A stretch of 46,457 nucleotides of DNA from Hyphomicrobium sp. (GCA_021732485.1 JAKFUV010000007.1:1-46457), one strand, 5' to 3'. Positions 8,672-19,970 are shown, numbered from the stretch's first letter. Numbers and translations: made by a program. The notes: generated by a model from the letters alone, not told the origin.

Positions 8672-8919
8672 CCGCCGACGCTCTCGCCGTCGGAATCGTT
8701 CAGATTGACCGGACCACCCGGCATGATGGTCGAGATGGCGTGCTTGTAGACGAGTTGCGAATGACCGTCGCGGCGCAGCAGCACGCAAAAGTTATCGAAC
8801 CAGCTGACAATGCCTTGCAGCTTGACGCCGTTGATCAGGAAGATTGTCAGAGGGGTTTTGTTCTTGCGCACGTAGTTCAAGAACGTGTCTTGGAGATTTT
8901 GGGCTTTTTCTGCCGCCAT
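8668..8919 (-). CDS. hfq: RNA chaperone Hfq
   Basis: An 83-residue Hfq, the hexameric Sm-like chaperone that pairs small RNAs with mRNAs and, in alphaproteobacteria, affects nitrogen and stress regulation. Sm1 is visible as [23 protein letters not shown] and Sm2 as LVYKHAIST. The ATG at 8919 gives the typical start [15 protein letters not shown]; the frame stays open upstream but does not match the family. The stop overlaps the hflX GTG. The ntrX-dat genes lie upstream on the same strand, with a 204-bp gap that probably holds the hfq promoter. Confidence 0.97.
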   Translation of the reverse strand: MAAEKAQNLQDTFLNYVRKNKTPLTIFLINGVKLQGIVSWFDNFCVLLRRDGHSQLVYKHAISTIMPGGPVNLNDSDGESVGG

Positions 8920-9123
8920 CTTTTTTATCCGCGTGTTTTTGTTGAGCGTCTTTTCGGCGTGCGATTTTATCGTGCGAGCGCGTGTTGCCGGTGACCAGCC
9001 GCCGGACGATCTCGCGATCAGCCAACGTCTCGCGCGCCCGGTTCGTTGCACCGTACATGACGATAGCGTCTTTCCGGGTAAAATGAAGCCCTTCAAAGGC
9101 GGCGGTCGCCGCTAAATCGGACT

Positions 9124-9987
9124 TTAAGACGCCGAGATTTCAGCCGTTTGATGAAATTGTGATCTAAGGCGCAGCGTCAGCGGTCCAGGCGTGCCAGCTC
9201 CGATCATCTGGCCGTCGATCGCCACCACCGGCATCACCGTGTTGGTCGCCGATGTGACGAAGGCTTCGCGCGCGGCCAGTGCCTCAGCCCGTGTAAACGC
9301 CCGCTCCTCGACTTTCATTTGCGCCTTCGCCGCCACATCGAGCGCCGTCGCCCGTGTCACGCCGCCAAGAATGCGATGATCGAGTTGCCGCGTCACCAGC
9401 ACACCGGCGTCAGTGACGATCCAGGCGTTGCTCGACGCCCCTTCGGTGATGTGGCCCGTTGCATCGATGAACCAGGCTTCCTTGGCGCCATCGTGTTTGG
9501 CTGCATCTTTCGCCAGGCACGCCGGCAGCAGCATGACGGTTTTGATGTCGGAGCGACCCCACCGAATATCGGGCATGGTTTTGACGGCGATGCCCGTTGC
9601 CGCTTGCGCCGCCATTTTGGCTGGCGGCTGGCTGCGCGCGAGGATTACCAGCGTTGGCGCGACGGCTGCGTCCGGCAGTGCAAAATCACGACGGCCCTCG
9701 CCGCGCGACACCTGCAGATAAACGACGCCATGACGCACGCGGTTGCGGCGAATGACTTCGCCGATGACATGTAAGAGCGCGGCGCGTCCCATCGGAGACG
9801 CAATTTTGATTTCGCTGAGCGAACGCTCCAGGCGCACCAGATGACGGGTTGCATCAACCAGTTTGCCGCCGAGCACTTCGATCACTTCATAGATGGCGTC
9901 GGCGAATTGAAAGCCGCGATCCTCGGCGTGAATGAGAGCTTTGGCATAGGGGCGGTATTGGCCGTTGACGTAGACGATGCGGGCCAA
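9124..9987 (-). CDS. dat: D-amino-acid aminotransferase (class IV PLP enzyme)
   Basis: A 287-residue fold-type IV aminotransferase, close to D-alanine aminotransferase, which would interconvert D-amino acids and 2-oxo acids (D-Ala/D-Glu supply for peptidoglycan). Family features include EDRGFQFADAIYEV at the N-terminus, the PLP Lys in RSDIKTVMLLP, the Glu-containing TEGASSNAW, and GGVTRATAL for phosphate binding. The start is TTG at 9987, supported by a strong AGGAGAGGG just upstream and the family-like MARIVYVNGQY. It lies 38 bp after ntrX, so it is probably cotranscribed. A branched-chain or aminodeoxychorismate role cannot be excluded. Confidence 0.9.
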   Translation of the reverse strand: MARIVYVNGQYRPYAKALIHAEDRGFQFADAIYEVIEVLGGKLVDATRHLVRLERSLSEIKIASPMGRAALLHVIGEVIRRNRVRHGVVYLQVSRGEGRRDFALPDAAVAPTLVILARSQPPAKMAAQAATGIAVKTMPDIRWGRSDIKTVMLLPACLAKDAAKHDGAKEAWFIDATGHITEGASSNAWIVTDAGVLVTRQLDHRILGGVTRATALDVAAKAQMKVEERAFTRAEALAAREAFVTSATNTVMPVVAIDGQMIGAGTPGPLTLRLRSQFHQTAEISAS

Positions 9988-10025
9988 TTGCCCTCTCCTG
10001 TCGATTTCGATGTCGATGTCGCGGT

Positions 10026-11423
10026 TTACACCGAGCGCAATTCACCGGCGCGCTGATCGGACGAGACGCCAAGCGCGCGCAGTTTGCGATGCAGCGCCGA
10101 GCGCTCCATGCCGACGAACTCCGCCGTCCGCGAAATGTTGCCGCCGAAGCGGTTGATCTGGGCCAGCAAATACTCGCGCTCGAAAATTTCGCGCGCCTCG
10201 CGCAGCGGCAGCGACATCAAATGTTCAGCCCCGCCATTCACCGGAAGCGGCACGTTGGAGCCGATTTCGTCGGGCAGCATTTCAGCGGTGATCACGGCGT
10301 TGGCTTCGCCACCGGCTAAAATCAGCAGGCGCTCGACGTTGTTGCGCAACTCGCGGACGTTGCCCGGCCAATCGTGCGCCTGCAAGACCGCGATCGCATC
10401 TTCACCGATGCGGCGCGGCGCCAAGCCTGAGGCCTGCGCCACCTGACCGATGAAGTAGTGGATCAATTCGGGGATATCTTCGCGCCGTTCGGCAAGGCTC
10501 GGCACGCGCAAGGTGACGACATTCAAGCGGTGATACAGATCTTCGCGGAAGCGGCCCTCGCGAATGTCGTGTTCGAGATCGCGGCTGGTCGATGAAATGA
10601 TCCGCACATCGACGGAGACTTTTTGCGCGCCGCCGATGCGCAGAAATTTTTGCTCAACGAGGACGCGTAGCACCTTGCCCTGCGTCTCCATCGGCATGTC
10701 GGCGATTTCGTCGATGTAGAGCGTGCCGGTGTGGGCTTCTTCCAAGGCGCCGACCTTGCGCGGGCCGCCGGTGCGATCTTCGGTGCCAAACAACTCTTCT
10801 TCGACGCGGTCGGGCACCATTGCCGCCGCATTCAAGACGACGAACGGGCCGCCCGCGCGGGCTGATTTGTCGTGCAGAACGCGGGCCGCCAACTCCTTGC
10901 CGGTGCCGGACGCGCCGCGGATCATGATGCGGCTGTTGGTCGGCCCAGCGCGATCGATGTGGCCCTTCAATTGATTGATCGCCGGCGATTTGCCGATCAT
11001 CTCAGCCGACGTGACGGTGCGCTCTTTCAGCTCGCGGACTTCGCGTTTCAATTGCGAGGCTTCGAGCGCGCGCAGCACGACGAGGTTCAAGCGATCCGAC
11101 TTGAACGGCTTTTCGATGTAGTCGTAGGCGCCGCGCTTGATCGCCGTCACGGCGGTTTCAATGTTGCCGTGGCCGGAGATGATGACCACCGGCAAATCCG
11201 GATGTGTGCGCTTCATCACGGTCAGCACTTCGAGGCCGTCGAGGCGGCTGCCCTGCAACCAGATATCGAGGATGACGAGATGCGGGCGGCGATCCTCGAT
11301 CGCCTTCAGCGCTTCGTCGCTGTCGCGGGCGATGCGGGTCTTGTGTCCCTCGTCCTGCAAGATGCCGGCGATCAAATCGCGGATGTCGGCTTCGTCATCG
11401 ACGATGAGAATATCTGCTGCCAT
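10026..11423 (-). CDS. ntrX: NtrX response regulator (NtrC-like, lacking GAFTGA)
   Basis: A 465-residue response regulator paired with NtrY. The receiver domain has the acidic pocket VDDE and phospho-acceptor Asp53 (ILDIW), with Lys in YIEKPFK. The AAA+ domain has Walker A GASGTGKE (170-177) and Walker B LYIDEIAD. The sigma54-contacting GAFTGA loop is absent: ELFGTEDRTGGPRKVG replaces the usual [13 protein letters not shown]. This fits known alphaproteobacterial NtrX proteins and suggests it does not activate sigma54 in the standard way. The C-terminal Fis-type HTH is NISRTAEFVGMERSALHRKL. It follows ntrY after 33 bp. Expected roles are nitrogen, respiration and envelope control. Confidence 0.95.
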   Translation of the reverse strand: MAADILIVDDEADIRDLIAGILQDEGHKTRIARDSDEALKAIEDRRPHLVILDIWLQGSRLDGLEVLTVMKRTHPDLPVVIISGHGNIETAVTAIKRGAYDYIEKPFKSDRLNLVVLRALEASQLKREVRELKERTVTSAEMIGKSPAINQLKGHIDRAGPTNSRIMIRGASGTGKELAARVLHDKSARAGGPFVVLNAAAMVPDRVEEELFGTEDRTGGPRKVGALEEAHTGTLYIDEIADMPMETQGKVLRVLVEQKFLRIGGAQKVSVDVRIISSTSRDLEHDIREGRFREDLYHRLNVVTLRVPSLAERREDIPELIHYFIGQVAQASGLAPRRIGEDAIAVLQAHDWPGNVRELRNNVERLLILAGGEANAVITAEMLPDEIGSNVPLPVNGGAEHLMSLPLREAREIFEREYLLAQINRFGGNISRTAEFVGMERSALHRKLRALGVSSDQRAGELRSV

Positions 11424-11456
11424 AACGGGCTCCCTCGACCTTCATTGGGTTCTCTA

Positions 11457-13868
11457 TCACACCCGTCCCGCGATGAGCGCGGCGGCGTGATGATCGCTAG
11501 TGGAAATTTCTTGTTGACTTGGCCCCTTGGCCGGGGATGAAGCGGCCGCGATCAGCGGCAGGGTCATGCGCACCAAGGCGCCGCGCGTTCTCGTCTCCGT
11601 CAGCGGCGCGTCTTCGAGCGCCAGCGTTCCGCCATGCTGCTCGACGATTTTTTGTACGATCGCTAAGCCAAGTCCGGTGCCTTTGGCCCGCGTCGTCACG
11701 TAGGGTTCGAGCAGGCGGGCGCGATTTTGCTTGGGCAGGCCAACGCCGTTGTCGATGACTTCAATCGCAACGCGATCGGCGGCCGGCGTCAAGCGCACTT
11801 CGATGTCGCCGCGATAATCAGCCGGGCGGCCCTGCGCTTCGCCGTAGCCTTCGATGGCTTCGGTGGCGTTCTTGATGAGGTTGGTCACCGCCTGCGAAAT
11901 CAAACGAATATCGAACCGTGTTCGCACGGCCGCCGGCGGAATGGTGAGATGAATGTCGATATCTTTATTGCTTTCGCGAAACAGAACCGCCGGCTCCTGC
12001 ACGGCAAGGCGCAGATCCTGATCGGCCATGATCGGTTGCGGCATGCGGGCGAATGAGGCGAACTCATCGACCATACTTTTGATCTGGCCGGTCTGGCGCT
12101 CGATGGTCTGGGTCAGCGTTTCAAACAGTTCGCGATTTTCGGTCACCTGCTTGCCGAATTTGTTGCGCAAGCGCTCGGCTGAAAGTTGTATCGGGGTGAG
12201 CGGGTTCTTGATTTCATGCGCGATGCGGCGCGCGACATCGGCCCAGGCGCTGGTGCGCTGGGCTTGCACGAGTTCCGACACATCATCGAACGTCACGACC
12301 GATCCGACATCGCCCTCGCCGGCCCGTTCGCGCGTGATGCGAACCGCGAACGTGCGTTCTTCATCGCCGACTTGCTTCTTGATTTCGTGCTGACCCTTGG
12401 CTTTGAGCCCGCCGTCGTCGCGCGCCTGCATCGCCTCTGCGAATTCCGGCACGATCTCGGCGAGCGGCTTGCCGATGGCGTCGGCGGCGCTAACCCCGAG
12501 CAGGCCTTCCGCCGAGCGGCTGAGCAGCGTGATCCGGTTGGCGCTGTCGAGCCCGACCACGCCGGCCGAAACCCCCGACAACACGGCTTCGATGAAATTG
12601 CGCCGCTCGGTCAACTGCGAGTTGGTCGTGACCAGTGCGTCCTGCTGGCCTTTCAATTTGCGCGTCATATGGTTGAACGTGGCCGACAGCCGCCGAAGAT
12701 CACCCTCGCCGCGTTTTTCGGGAAGTTCGACGGCGAGATTGCCCTGCGAGACTTCCTGCGCGCCGGCGATCAGGCGGCGGATCGGCGCGACGAAGCGGCC
12801 GGCGAACCACATGCCCGCCCAGATGGCAGCGAGCAGTCCGGTCATCGAAATCATGAAATAGATGAGACCGTGGGCGAACTTCAGCCCGCTCTTGGCGCGG
12901 CGCAGACGATTGTATTCGTCGACGTTCTGCTCGGTGTTTTGGAGGTGGCCGATGACCTTGGCGCTGATGCCGCGCGCCACGTAAAGAAAGCGTCCCGGAA
13001 TCGTGTCGATCTTGGCGACCGCCGATACGAGGTACGTATCCGCTGGCATGATCAACGGCACCTGCCCGGCTTCGGCCTGGCGAATGACCGAGATTGACGG
13101 CACGTGATAGGGCAGCTTGGGATCGTCCAGTGCCATGGCCAGCGGCACGCCGTCGGCATCGATGATGTAGGCAGACGTCAGATCGCGCAGACCGGCTTGG
13201 CCGATGAGAAAATTCTGGAAAGCTTCGGGATCGCTTTTCAGCGTTTCGGCGGAACCGTTGATGTCGCGCACCATGTTGACGATGTCGGTGCGAATAATCT
13301 GGCCGTGCTCTACGACATAAGCTTTCGCCACGTCGTAGGAATTTTCGACAATCGCGCGGGTGCGGGTCGAGAACCAGCCGTCGAGCGACCGCGAGAACGT
13401 CGTGGTGGCGGCGACGGCTAGCAGGATTGCCGGCAGCGCCGAGATGATGCTGAACAACACGACGATGCGGGTGTGCAGACGGGCGCCGGCAATGCGTTGC
13501 TTCCAAGCGCGCCTGAGGCCGATACCCTGCCAGACGATGATGCCGATCATCGCCAAGATCAGGATCGAGTTGATGGCCAGCGCCGCCCACACCAATTCAT
13601 TGCGCGGTGTGATCGCTGTCAGCCCAGTGAGGATGAGGAAGCTCGCCAGCGCCGAGACGATCGACAAACCGACCACCGTCAAGCCGAACCAGAAGGCGCG
13701 ATCCGACGGATTGAGCGCGCTTTCAACTTCCTCGATCAGCGTCGCGGACGGCGCAGCAGCAGGCGGCGTAACGCTGACGGTCGCCGGCGTCGCCGCCGTC
13801 TCGACAACGGCCGTGACAGCGGGCGCCGTGGCCGAAGGTTGATCGCTGGTGTTGCCGTCACTCATCAT
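11457..13868 (-). CDS. ntrY: Membrane sensor histidine kinase NtrY
   Basis: An 803-residue membrane histidine kinase, partner of NtrX. An Ala/Thr/Pro-rich cytoplasmic N-terminus is followed by three N-terminal hydrophobic segments, a periplasmic sensing region, another membrane helix (YFMISMTGLLAAIWAGMWFA), HAMP, PAS (FIEAVLSGVSAGVVGLD), HisKA with phospho-acceptor His551 in [13 protein letters not shown], and an HATPase domain with DNGVGLPKQNR and GTGLGLAIV. The ATG at 13868 is chosen because AGGG sits 7 nt upstream. It lies 376 bp downstream of ntrC, so it may have its own promoter. Confidence 0.95.
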   Translation of the reverse strand: MMSDGNTSDQPSATAPAVTAVVETAATPATVSVTPPAAAPSATLIEEVESALNPSDRAFWFGLTVVGLSIVSALASFLILTGLTAITPRNELVWAALAINSILILAMIGIIVWQGIGLRRAWKQRIAGARLHTRIVVLFSIISALPAILLAVAATTTFSRSLDGWFSTRTRAIVENSYDVAKAYVVEHGQIIRTDIVNMVRDINGSAETLKSDPEAFQNFLIGQAGLRDLTSAYIIDADGVPLAMALDDPKLPYHVPSISVIRQAEAGQVPLIMPADTYLVSAVAKIDTIPGRFLYVARGISAKVIGHLQNTEQNVDEYNRLRRAKSGLKFAHGLIYFMISMTGLLAAIWAGMWFAGRFVAPIRRLIAGAQEVSQGNLAVELPEKRGEGDLRRLSATFNHMTRKLKGQQDALVTTNSQLTERRNFIEAVLSGVSAGVVGLDSANRITLLSRSAEGLLGVSAADAIGKPLAEIVPEFAEAMQARDDGGLKAKGQHEIKKQVGDEERTFAVRITRERAGEGDVGSVVTFDDVSELVQAQRTSAWADVARRIAHEIKNPLTPIQLSAERLRNKFGKQVTENRELFETLTQTIERQTGQIKSMVDEFASFARMPQPIMADQDLRLAVQEPAVLFRESNKDIDIHLTIPPAAVRTRFDIRLISQAVTNLIKNATEAIEGYGEAQGRPADYRGDIEVRLTPAADRVAIEVIDNGVGLPKQNRARLLEPYVTTRAKGTGLGLAIVQKIVEQHGGTLALEDAPLTETRTRGALVRMTLPLIAAASSPAKGPSQQEISTSDHHAAALIAGRV

Positions 13869-14244
13869 GTACAAACCCTAGCCGACAACACATTGATCTT
13901 TTTCAGACTTGTGCACGGCTTTGGCCGCCTCAGGCCGATCAAAATCGAGCTGTCGTGCGCCAGCAACTGGGCGTTGCCGCAACACTCGAGAGTAGCCAAC
14001 AGGGTAACTGTGACATTTTCGCGACGGGTGTGGCAGTCCTTCGCAGGAAACAGTGCATACATCGCCGCTATGAGAATTTTTCGCGGGACGAGGTTGCCAG
14101 CTCAGTGGCGACAAAGCGCGCGACAGCCAAGCCAACGCGATGTCGTATCGCAACGCGCAATAAAGCCGACGCACCCAGCCCACTGCGCCTTCCACTGAGC
14201 GCCCTACGCTTTCTGTGCGCGTCGGTTGCCCACCCGCAATCGCG
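13869..14244. other. Intergenic region between ntrC and ntrY
   Basis: About 375 bp without a supported gene on either strand. Short open frames exist but have no family-like sequence. It is the likely site of the ntrYX promoter. I see no convincing sigma54 -24/-12 element or NtrC-type operator by eye. Confidence 0.5.
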
Positions 14245-15690
<1,446 letters not shown>

Positions 15691-15700
15691 GGATGCTCCT

Positions 15701-16936
15701 TTAGGCGCGCTGCGGCTTCGATTGAGCCGAAGGCAGCGGGGCGTCGGTTTCAGATGGTTTGCTGGCGCGGGTCCGCTGCTGCATCGGCAGCAGCACGCGG
15801 AAGATCGTGCGTCTTGGTTCGCTTTCGCACTCGATGATGCCGCCGTGATCGGAGATGATCTTGGCGACGAGCGCCAATCCCAATCCGGTGCCGGACGGCT
15901 TGGTCGTGACGAACGGATCGAACAGATGCGGTTTGAGATGTTCGGCGATGCCGACGCCGTTATCCTCGATCTGGATCATCAACGGCAGGCTGACACGCGT
16001 ATCGGAGCCGGGCACCGACAAGCGCACGCCGGGGCGAAACGCCGTTTGCAGCAAAATGCGGCCGGTATCGCGGCGGTCGCCAATGGCTTCGGCGGCGTTC
16101 TTGATGAGATTGAGAAACACCTGCACGAGTTTGTCGCGGTTGCCGAACACATCGGGCAACGACGGATCGTAATCCTCGACGTAGCGGACGCCGTGGCCGA
16201 ACCCGTGTTCGGAAATGCGGCGCACATGATTGAGCACGTCATGAATGTTGACGGCATGGCGTGTCAGCGGCCGTTCGTCGCCGAATACTTCCATGCGGTC
16301 GACAAGGTTGCAGATGCGGTCGGTTTCCGAACAGATGAGCTGCGTCAGGGCGCGATCGTCGTCGTTCAAACCGGGTTCGAGAAGCTGGGCCGCACCACGA
16401 ATGCCCGACAGCGGGTTCTTGATTTCGTGCGCCAGCACGCCGGCCATCCCAGACACCGACCGAGCGGCGGCGCGATGTGTCAGTTGCCTCTCGATCATCT
16501 GCGCCATGCTGCGCTGTTGCAGCATCAAAAACATCGTGCCGGGTTCGTCCGGCATCGGTCCGCCATAGACATCGATCAGCTTCGAGCCGGCAAAGCGCGG
16601 CGTTGAAACTTCAATGGCGTACTCGTTCACGGTCGATTGGGTTTGTTGCACTTGATCAACCAAGCACAGCAGCGGACAACCGAAGGCGAAGATGTCGCCG
16701 ATCTGGCTCCGGCGCAGCATCGTCTCGCTCATTGAGAAAAACGATTCAGCGGCGGCGTTGGCGAACTGGATCGTCCGGTCGGCTGAGATGACGAGGATCG
16801 GATGGGGCAGCGCGCCAAGCAGCATTTCGTAGTCGATGGGCAAGGCGCCGGTGACCCGCGCTCGCGACGCGGATGTTGCAGATGTTACAGGTGTGGCTGT
16901 GGCCGCCGTGGCGTGCATGGTCGATTTGGCACTCAT
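15701..16936 (-). CDS. ntrB: Nitrogen sensor kinase NtrB (cytosolic)
   Basis: A 411-residue soluble histidine kinase that phosphorylates or dephosphorylates NtrC under PII (GlnB) control. It has a PAS domain (residues ~35-130, [21 protein letters not shown]), phospho-acceptor His170 in [21 protein letters not shown], and HATPase motifs [16 protein letters not shown] and GTGLGLALV. The start at 16936 overlaps the dusB stop (ATGA, 16933-16936), a sign of coupling; the first ~30 residues are Ala/Thr/Ser-rich. The frame is open further upstream inside dusB, but this is rejected. Confidence 0.96.
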   Translation of the reverse strand: MSAKSTMHATAATATPVTSATSASRARVTGALPIDYEMLLGALPHPILVISADRTIQFANAAAESFFSMSETMLRRSQIGDIFAFGCPLLCLVDQVQQTQSTVNEYAIEVSTPRFAGSKLIDVYGGPMPDEPGTMFLMLQQRSMAQMIERQLTHRAAARSVSGMAGVLAHEIKNPLSGIRGAAQLLEPGLNDDDRALTQLICSETDRICNLVDRMEVFGDERPLTRHAVNIHDVLNHVRRISEHGFGHGVRYVEDYDPSLPDVFGNRDKLVQVFLNLIKNAAEAIGDRRDTGRILLQTAFRPGVRLSVPGSDTRVSLPLMIQIEDNGVGIAEHLKPHLFDPFVTTKPSGTGLGLALVAKIISDHGGIIECESEPRRTIFRVLLPMQQRTRASKPSETDAPLPSAQSKPQRA

Positions 16937-17970
16937 GCAGCGATCGCCTCCCGGCTCTCGTAATAAGCCCGCAAGCCCGACAGAACGGCGCCAGGTTCGC
17001 TTTCGGTGCATAGGTGTCGGCGCCAGGCCTTCATCTCGCCGTCGCCGCAGCCGCTCGATGTCAGATACCAGCCGATGTGCTTACGCGCGTTCTTGACGCC
17101 AAGGTCGCCGCCGTAGTGATTGAAGATCGCTTCGATGTGGCCGAGAGCGATGTCGCGCTGGACGTCGCGGGGTGGATCGCCAGGGTCGATCGCGGTTTGC
17201 AAATACGCCGCGATGCGTCCCGGCAACCACGGCGCACCGTAGGCTCCCCGGCCAATCATCACGCCGGCCGCACCCGACGCGCGGAGCGCTTCTGCTGCAT
17301 GTGATGGCGACAGAATATCGCCGTTGACGAGCACCGGCAGCGCCGTCGCTTCGACCACTGGCTTGACGGCCGCCCAATCCGCCGTGCCTGTAAAAAACTG
17401 ACAGCGCGTGCGGCCGTGCACGGTCAGCATCGTCACGCCCTCGGCTTCGGCGCGTTGCGCAAGCTCCGGCGCGTTGCGTTTGGCATTGTCCCAGCCAAGC
17501 CGCATTTTGAGGGTCACCGGCACTGAGACGGCGGCGACGACGGCTGCAATGAGCGATTGGGCGTGATCGAGATCGCGCATCAGCGCTGAGCCTGAAAGCT
17601 TGCCAGTCACTTCGCGCGCCGGGCAGCCCATATTGATGTCGATGCCGTCAGCCCCCTTATCAGCGGCGATGCGCGCCCCCTCCGCCATCCAGTGCGCCTC
17701 GCGCCCGGCCAACTGGATGATGAACGGCTTGAGATCGCGGCCTTCGGCCCGGCGCACGACATCGGCGCGATTTTTAACCAATTCCTCGCTGGCGATCATT
17801 TCGGAGACGACGATTGGCGCGCCAAGGTCGTGCGCCAGCTGCCGGAATGGCAAATCCGAAACGCCGGACATTGGCGCAAGCGCAACCAGGGCGCGACCTC
17901 GACCGCCTTGCACGGCAGGCGAAGTCGCCGCCAGATTATGTAATTTCGGGTCGATTTGGCCCGGATGCAT
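16933..17970 (-). CDS. dusB: tRNA-dihydrouridine synthase (NifR3/DusB family)
   Basis: A 345-residue FMN-dependent tRNA-dihydrouridine synthase, historically called NifR3 in alphaproteobacteria because it precedes ntrBC. The TIM-barrel start VALAPMSGVSDLPFRQLAHD binds FMN. The catalytic Cys sits in DINMGCPAREVTGKLSGSALM, followed by VTLKMRLGW and HGRTRCQFFTG, and phosphate binding by GVMIGRGAYGAPWL. It is the first gene of the dusB-ntrB-ntrC operon and is divergent from ispDF across a 171-bp gap that should hold both promoters. Confidence 0.95.
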   Translation of the reverse strand: MHPGQIDPKLHNLAATSPAVQGGRGRALVALAPMSGVSDLPFRQLAHDLGAPIVVSEMIASEELVKNRADVVRRAEGRDLKPFIIQLAGREAHWMAEGARIAADKGADGIDINMGCPAREVTGKLSGSALMRDLDHAQSLIAAVVAAVSVPVTLKMRLGWDNAKRNAPELAQRAEAEGVTMLTVHGRTRCQFFTGTADWAAVKPVVEATALPVLVNGDILSPSHAAEALRASGAAGVMIGRGAYGAPWLPGRIAAYLQTAIDPGDPPRDVQRDIALGHIEAIFNHYGGDLGVKNARKHIGWYLTSSGCGDGEMKAWRRHLCTESEPGAVLSGLRAYYESREAIAA

Positions 17971-18141
17971 GTCAACGATGCCTGTTTATTAGCCGAACTG
18001 GACGGCTGCCCGCAGTTTGAGCAAACTAGGCAGGGTCGATTCCGATCGCAAGCGATATTCGAGACTTGCCGATTGCCGTTTTGCCGCGCCCGCCGTAACG
18101 CTGAGCCGGGTTATGGCCTTGAACCTCATTGGAGAACCTGC

Positions 18142-19368
18142 GTGCGCATTGCCGCCGTCATTGTTGCAGGCGGCCGGGGATCGCGCTTGAGCGGCGCCAC
18201 CGCAACCGCCCCCAAGCAGTATTTGCCTGTGGGCGGGCACGCCGTGATCGCGCACGCGATCGCGGCCTTCGTCGCCCATCCGGCCATCACCGATGTTATC
18301 GCCGTCATCCATGCCGATGATGCGACGCTTTATGACAACGCGGTGCTCGGCGCAGACGTCAGCAAAGCGAAACTTCGCGCCCCGGTCATCGGCGGTGCGA
18401 CGCGGCAGCAATCGGTGGCAGCCGGGCTCGAAAGCCTCGCTCATCTCTGGCCGCCGTCGGACGAACCGAACTTTGTCCTGATTCATGACGCGGCCCGCCC
18501 CTTCGTCACGGCCGATGTCATCAGCCGGGTGATCGAGAGCTTGCGGCATAGCTCGGCCGTGCTCGCCGCGACCCCCGTCACGGACACGCTGAAGCGCGCC
18601 ACAACGTCGAATGTCGTCACCGACACCATCGATCGGCGCGGCCTGTGGCGGGCGCAGACGCCGCAAGGCTTTCGTTTCGCCACCATCCTAGACGCCCACC
18701 GCAAAGCGGTCGCAAGTGGCCAACATGATTTCACCGATGATGCGGCGCTGGCAGAATGGTCGGGCCATGCCGTGTCGATCGTGCTCGGCAGTGAATGCAA
18801 CAGCAAGATCACCACGGCTGAGGATTTGATGATGGCCAACGCACGCATGACGGATGCCACGCGCGCGACGGACGTCGAAACGCGCACCGCCACCGGCTTC
18901 GACATTCATCGCTTCACCGACGGCGATCATGTCTGGCTCGGCGGCGTCAAGATCGAACACTCAGCACGGCTCGACGGCCACTCCGACGCCGACGTCGTGT
19001 TGCATGCCCTCACCGACGCCTTGCTCGGCACCATCGGCGACGGCGACATCGGCCAGCACTTCCCGCCGTCCGATCCGCAATGGAAGGGCGCTGCCTCGAT
19101 CATGTTTCTCGCCGATGCCAAGCGGCGCATCGCCGAGCGCGGCGGGCGTATCGTCAATGTGGACGTGACCATCCTGGCCGAAGCGCCGAAGGTCGGTCCG
19201 CATCGCGCCGCCATGCAAGCCGTCATCGGCGCCGCCTTGGGGCTAAGCCCCGGCCGGATCGGCATCAAGGCGACGACGATGGAAGGGCTCGGCGCCATCG
19301 GCCGGCGCGAAGGTATTGCCGCGATGGCATCGGCCACCGTCGTGCTTCCCTGTGAGGACAAAGCCTGA
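18142..19368 (+). CDS. ispDF: Bifunctional IspDF (MEP pathway)
   Basis: A 408-residue fusion of IspD (2-C-methyl-D-erythritol 4-phosphate cytidylyltransferase, residues ~1-235) and IspF (MECDP synthase, ~250-408), catalysing two non-consecutive steps of isoprenoid synthesis. IspD shows AGGRGSRLSG and PKQYLPV (CTP/substrate binding), HDAARPF and the ITTAEDL end. IspF starts at TGFDIHRFTDGD (metal Asp/His), then DGHSDADVVLHALTDALLG and ATTMEGLGAIGRREGI. Start is GTG at 18142, with GGAGA 6 nt upstream. The fusion is typical of alphaproteobacteria. Its TGA overlaps the ATG of the next gene. Confidence 0.97.
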   Translation: MRIAAVIVAGGRGSRLSGATATAPKQYLPVGGHAVIAHAIAAFVAHPAITDVIAVIHADDATLYDNAVLGADVSKAKLRAPVIGGATRQQSVAAGLESLAHLWPPSDEPNFVLIHDAARPFVTADVISRVIESLRHSSAVLAATPVTDTLKRATTSNVVTDTIDRRGLWRAQTPQGFRFATILDAHRKAVASGQHDFTDDAALAEWSGHAVSIVLGSECNSKITTAEDLMMANARMTDATRATDVETRTATGFDIHRFTDGDHVWLGGVKIEHSARLDGHSDADVVLHALTDALLGTIGDGDIGQHFPPSDPQWKGAASIMFLADAKRRIAERGGRIVNVDVTILAEAPKVGPHRAAMQAVIGAALGLSPGRIGIKATTMEGLGAIGRREGIAAMASATVVLPCEDKA

Positions 19369-19961
19369 TGCCAGCCGAGAGCGATCAAAGCCTCAAGCGC
19401 GCGGTTGTCATCGTTGGCGGGCTCAACCTGGCTTATTTCTTCGTTGAATTCTCGGTCGCAGTGGCGATCGGATCGGTGGCTCTGTTCGCCGACAGCGTCG
19501 ACTTCCTCGAAGATGCAAGCGTCAACCTGCTCATTCTCATAGGCCTTGGCTGGTCGTTGCAGGCGCGCGCCAAGCTCGGGATGGCACTGGCCTTTATTCT
19601 CCTCGTTCCAGCGCTCGCCACACTTTGGACGGCGTGGCAGAATTTTTCCGCTGCCCACGTCCCGCAGCCAGTCCCGATGACGCTCGCCGGGCTTGGCGCA
19701 CTCGCGGTCAATTTCACCTGCGCCACGATCCTTGCAAAATTTCGCACCCACGGTGGCAGCTTAACGCGCGCCGCATTTCTCTCCGCGCGCAATGACGTTC
19801 TGGCCAACATCGCCATCATCTTCGCCGCCGGCGTCACGGTGGCGACGGCGTCCCACTGGCCGGACTTGATCGTCGGTCTCGGTATCGCCGCCATGAACGC
19901 CGACGCGGCCAAGGAGGTTTTCGAAGCGGCGCGCAGCGAACACGCCGAGGCGCAGATTTAA
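19368..19961 (+). CDS. Short cation-efflux (CDF)-like membrane protein
   Basis: A 197-residue protein with about six transmembrane segments resembling the membrane domain of cation diffusion facilitators: NLAYFFVEFSVAVAIGSVALFADSVDFLEDASVNLLILIGL corresponds to TM1-TM2 with acidic metal-site positions, and LSARNDVLANIAIIFAAGV to TM5. The cytoplasmic C-terminal metal-sensing domain of full CDF proteins (about 300 residues) is absent; only a short AAKEVFEAARSE helix follows. The ATG shares one base with the ispDF stop (TGATG), so it is translationally coupled. Metal specificity is unknown. Confidence 0.85.
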   Translation: MPAESDQSLKRAVVIVGGLNLAYFFVEFSVAVAIGSVALFADSVDFLEDASVNLLILIGLGWSLQARAKLGMALAFILLVPALATLWTAWQNFSAAHVPQPVPMTLAGLGALAVNFTCATILAKFRTHGGSLTRAAFLSARNDVLANIAIIFAAGVTVATASHWPDLIVGLGIAAMNADAAKEVFEAARSEHAEAQI

Positions 19962-19970
19962 TCCTTCGTG

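Noticed and set aside
7373..8749. 458-codon plus-strand frame opposite hflX
   Set aside because: Antisense shadow. HflX on the other strand has all G motifs.
12186..13097. 303-codon plus-strand frame inside ntrY
   Set aside because: Arg/Asp/Gly-rich shadow of ntrY with no domain-like pattern; ntrY itself is unambiguous.
13869..14244. sigma54 promoter for ntrYX
   Set aside because: No convincing TGGCAC-N5-TTGC element found by eye on the minus strand.
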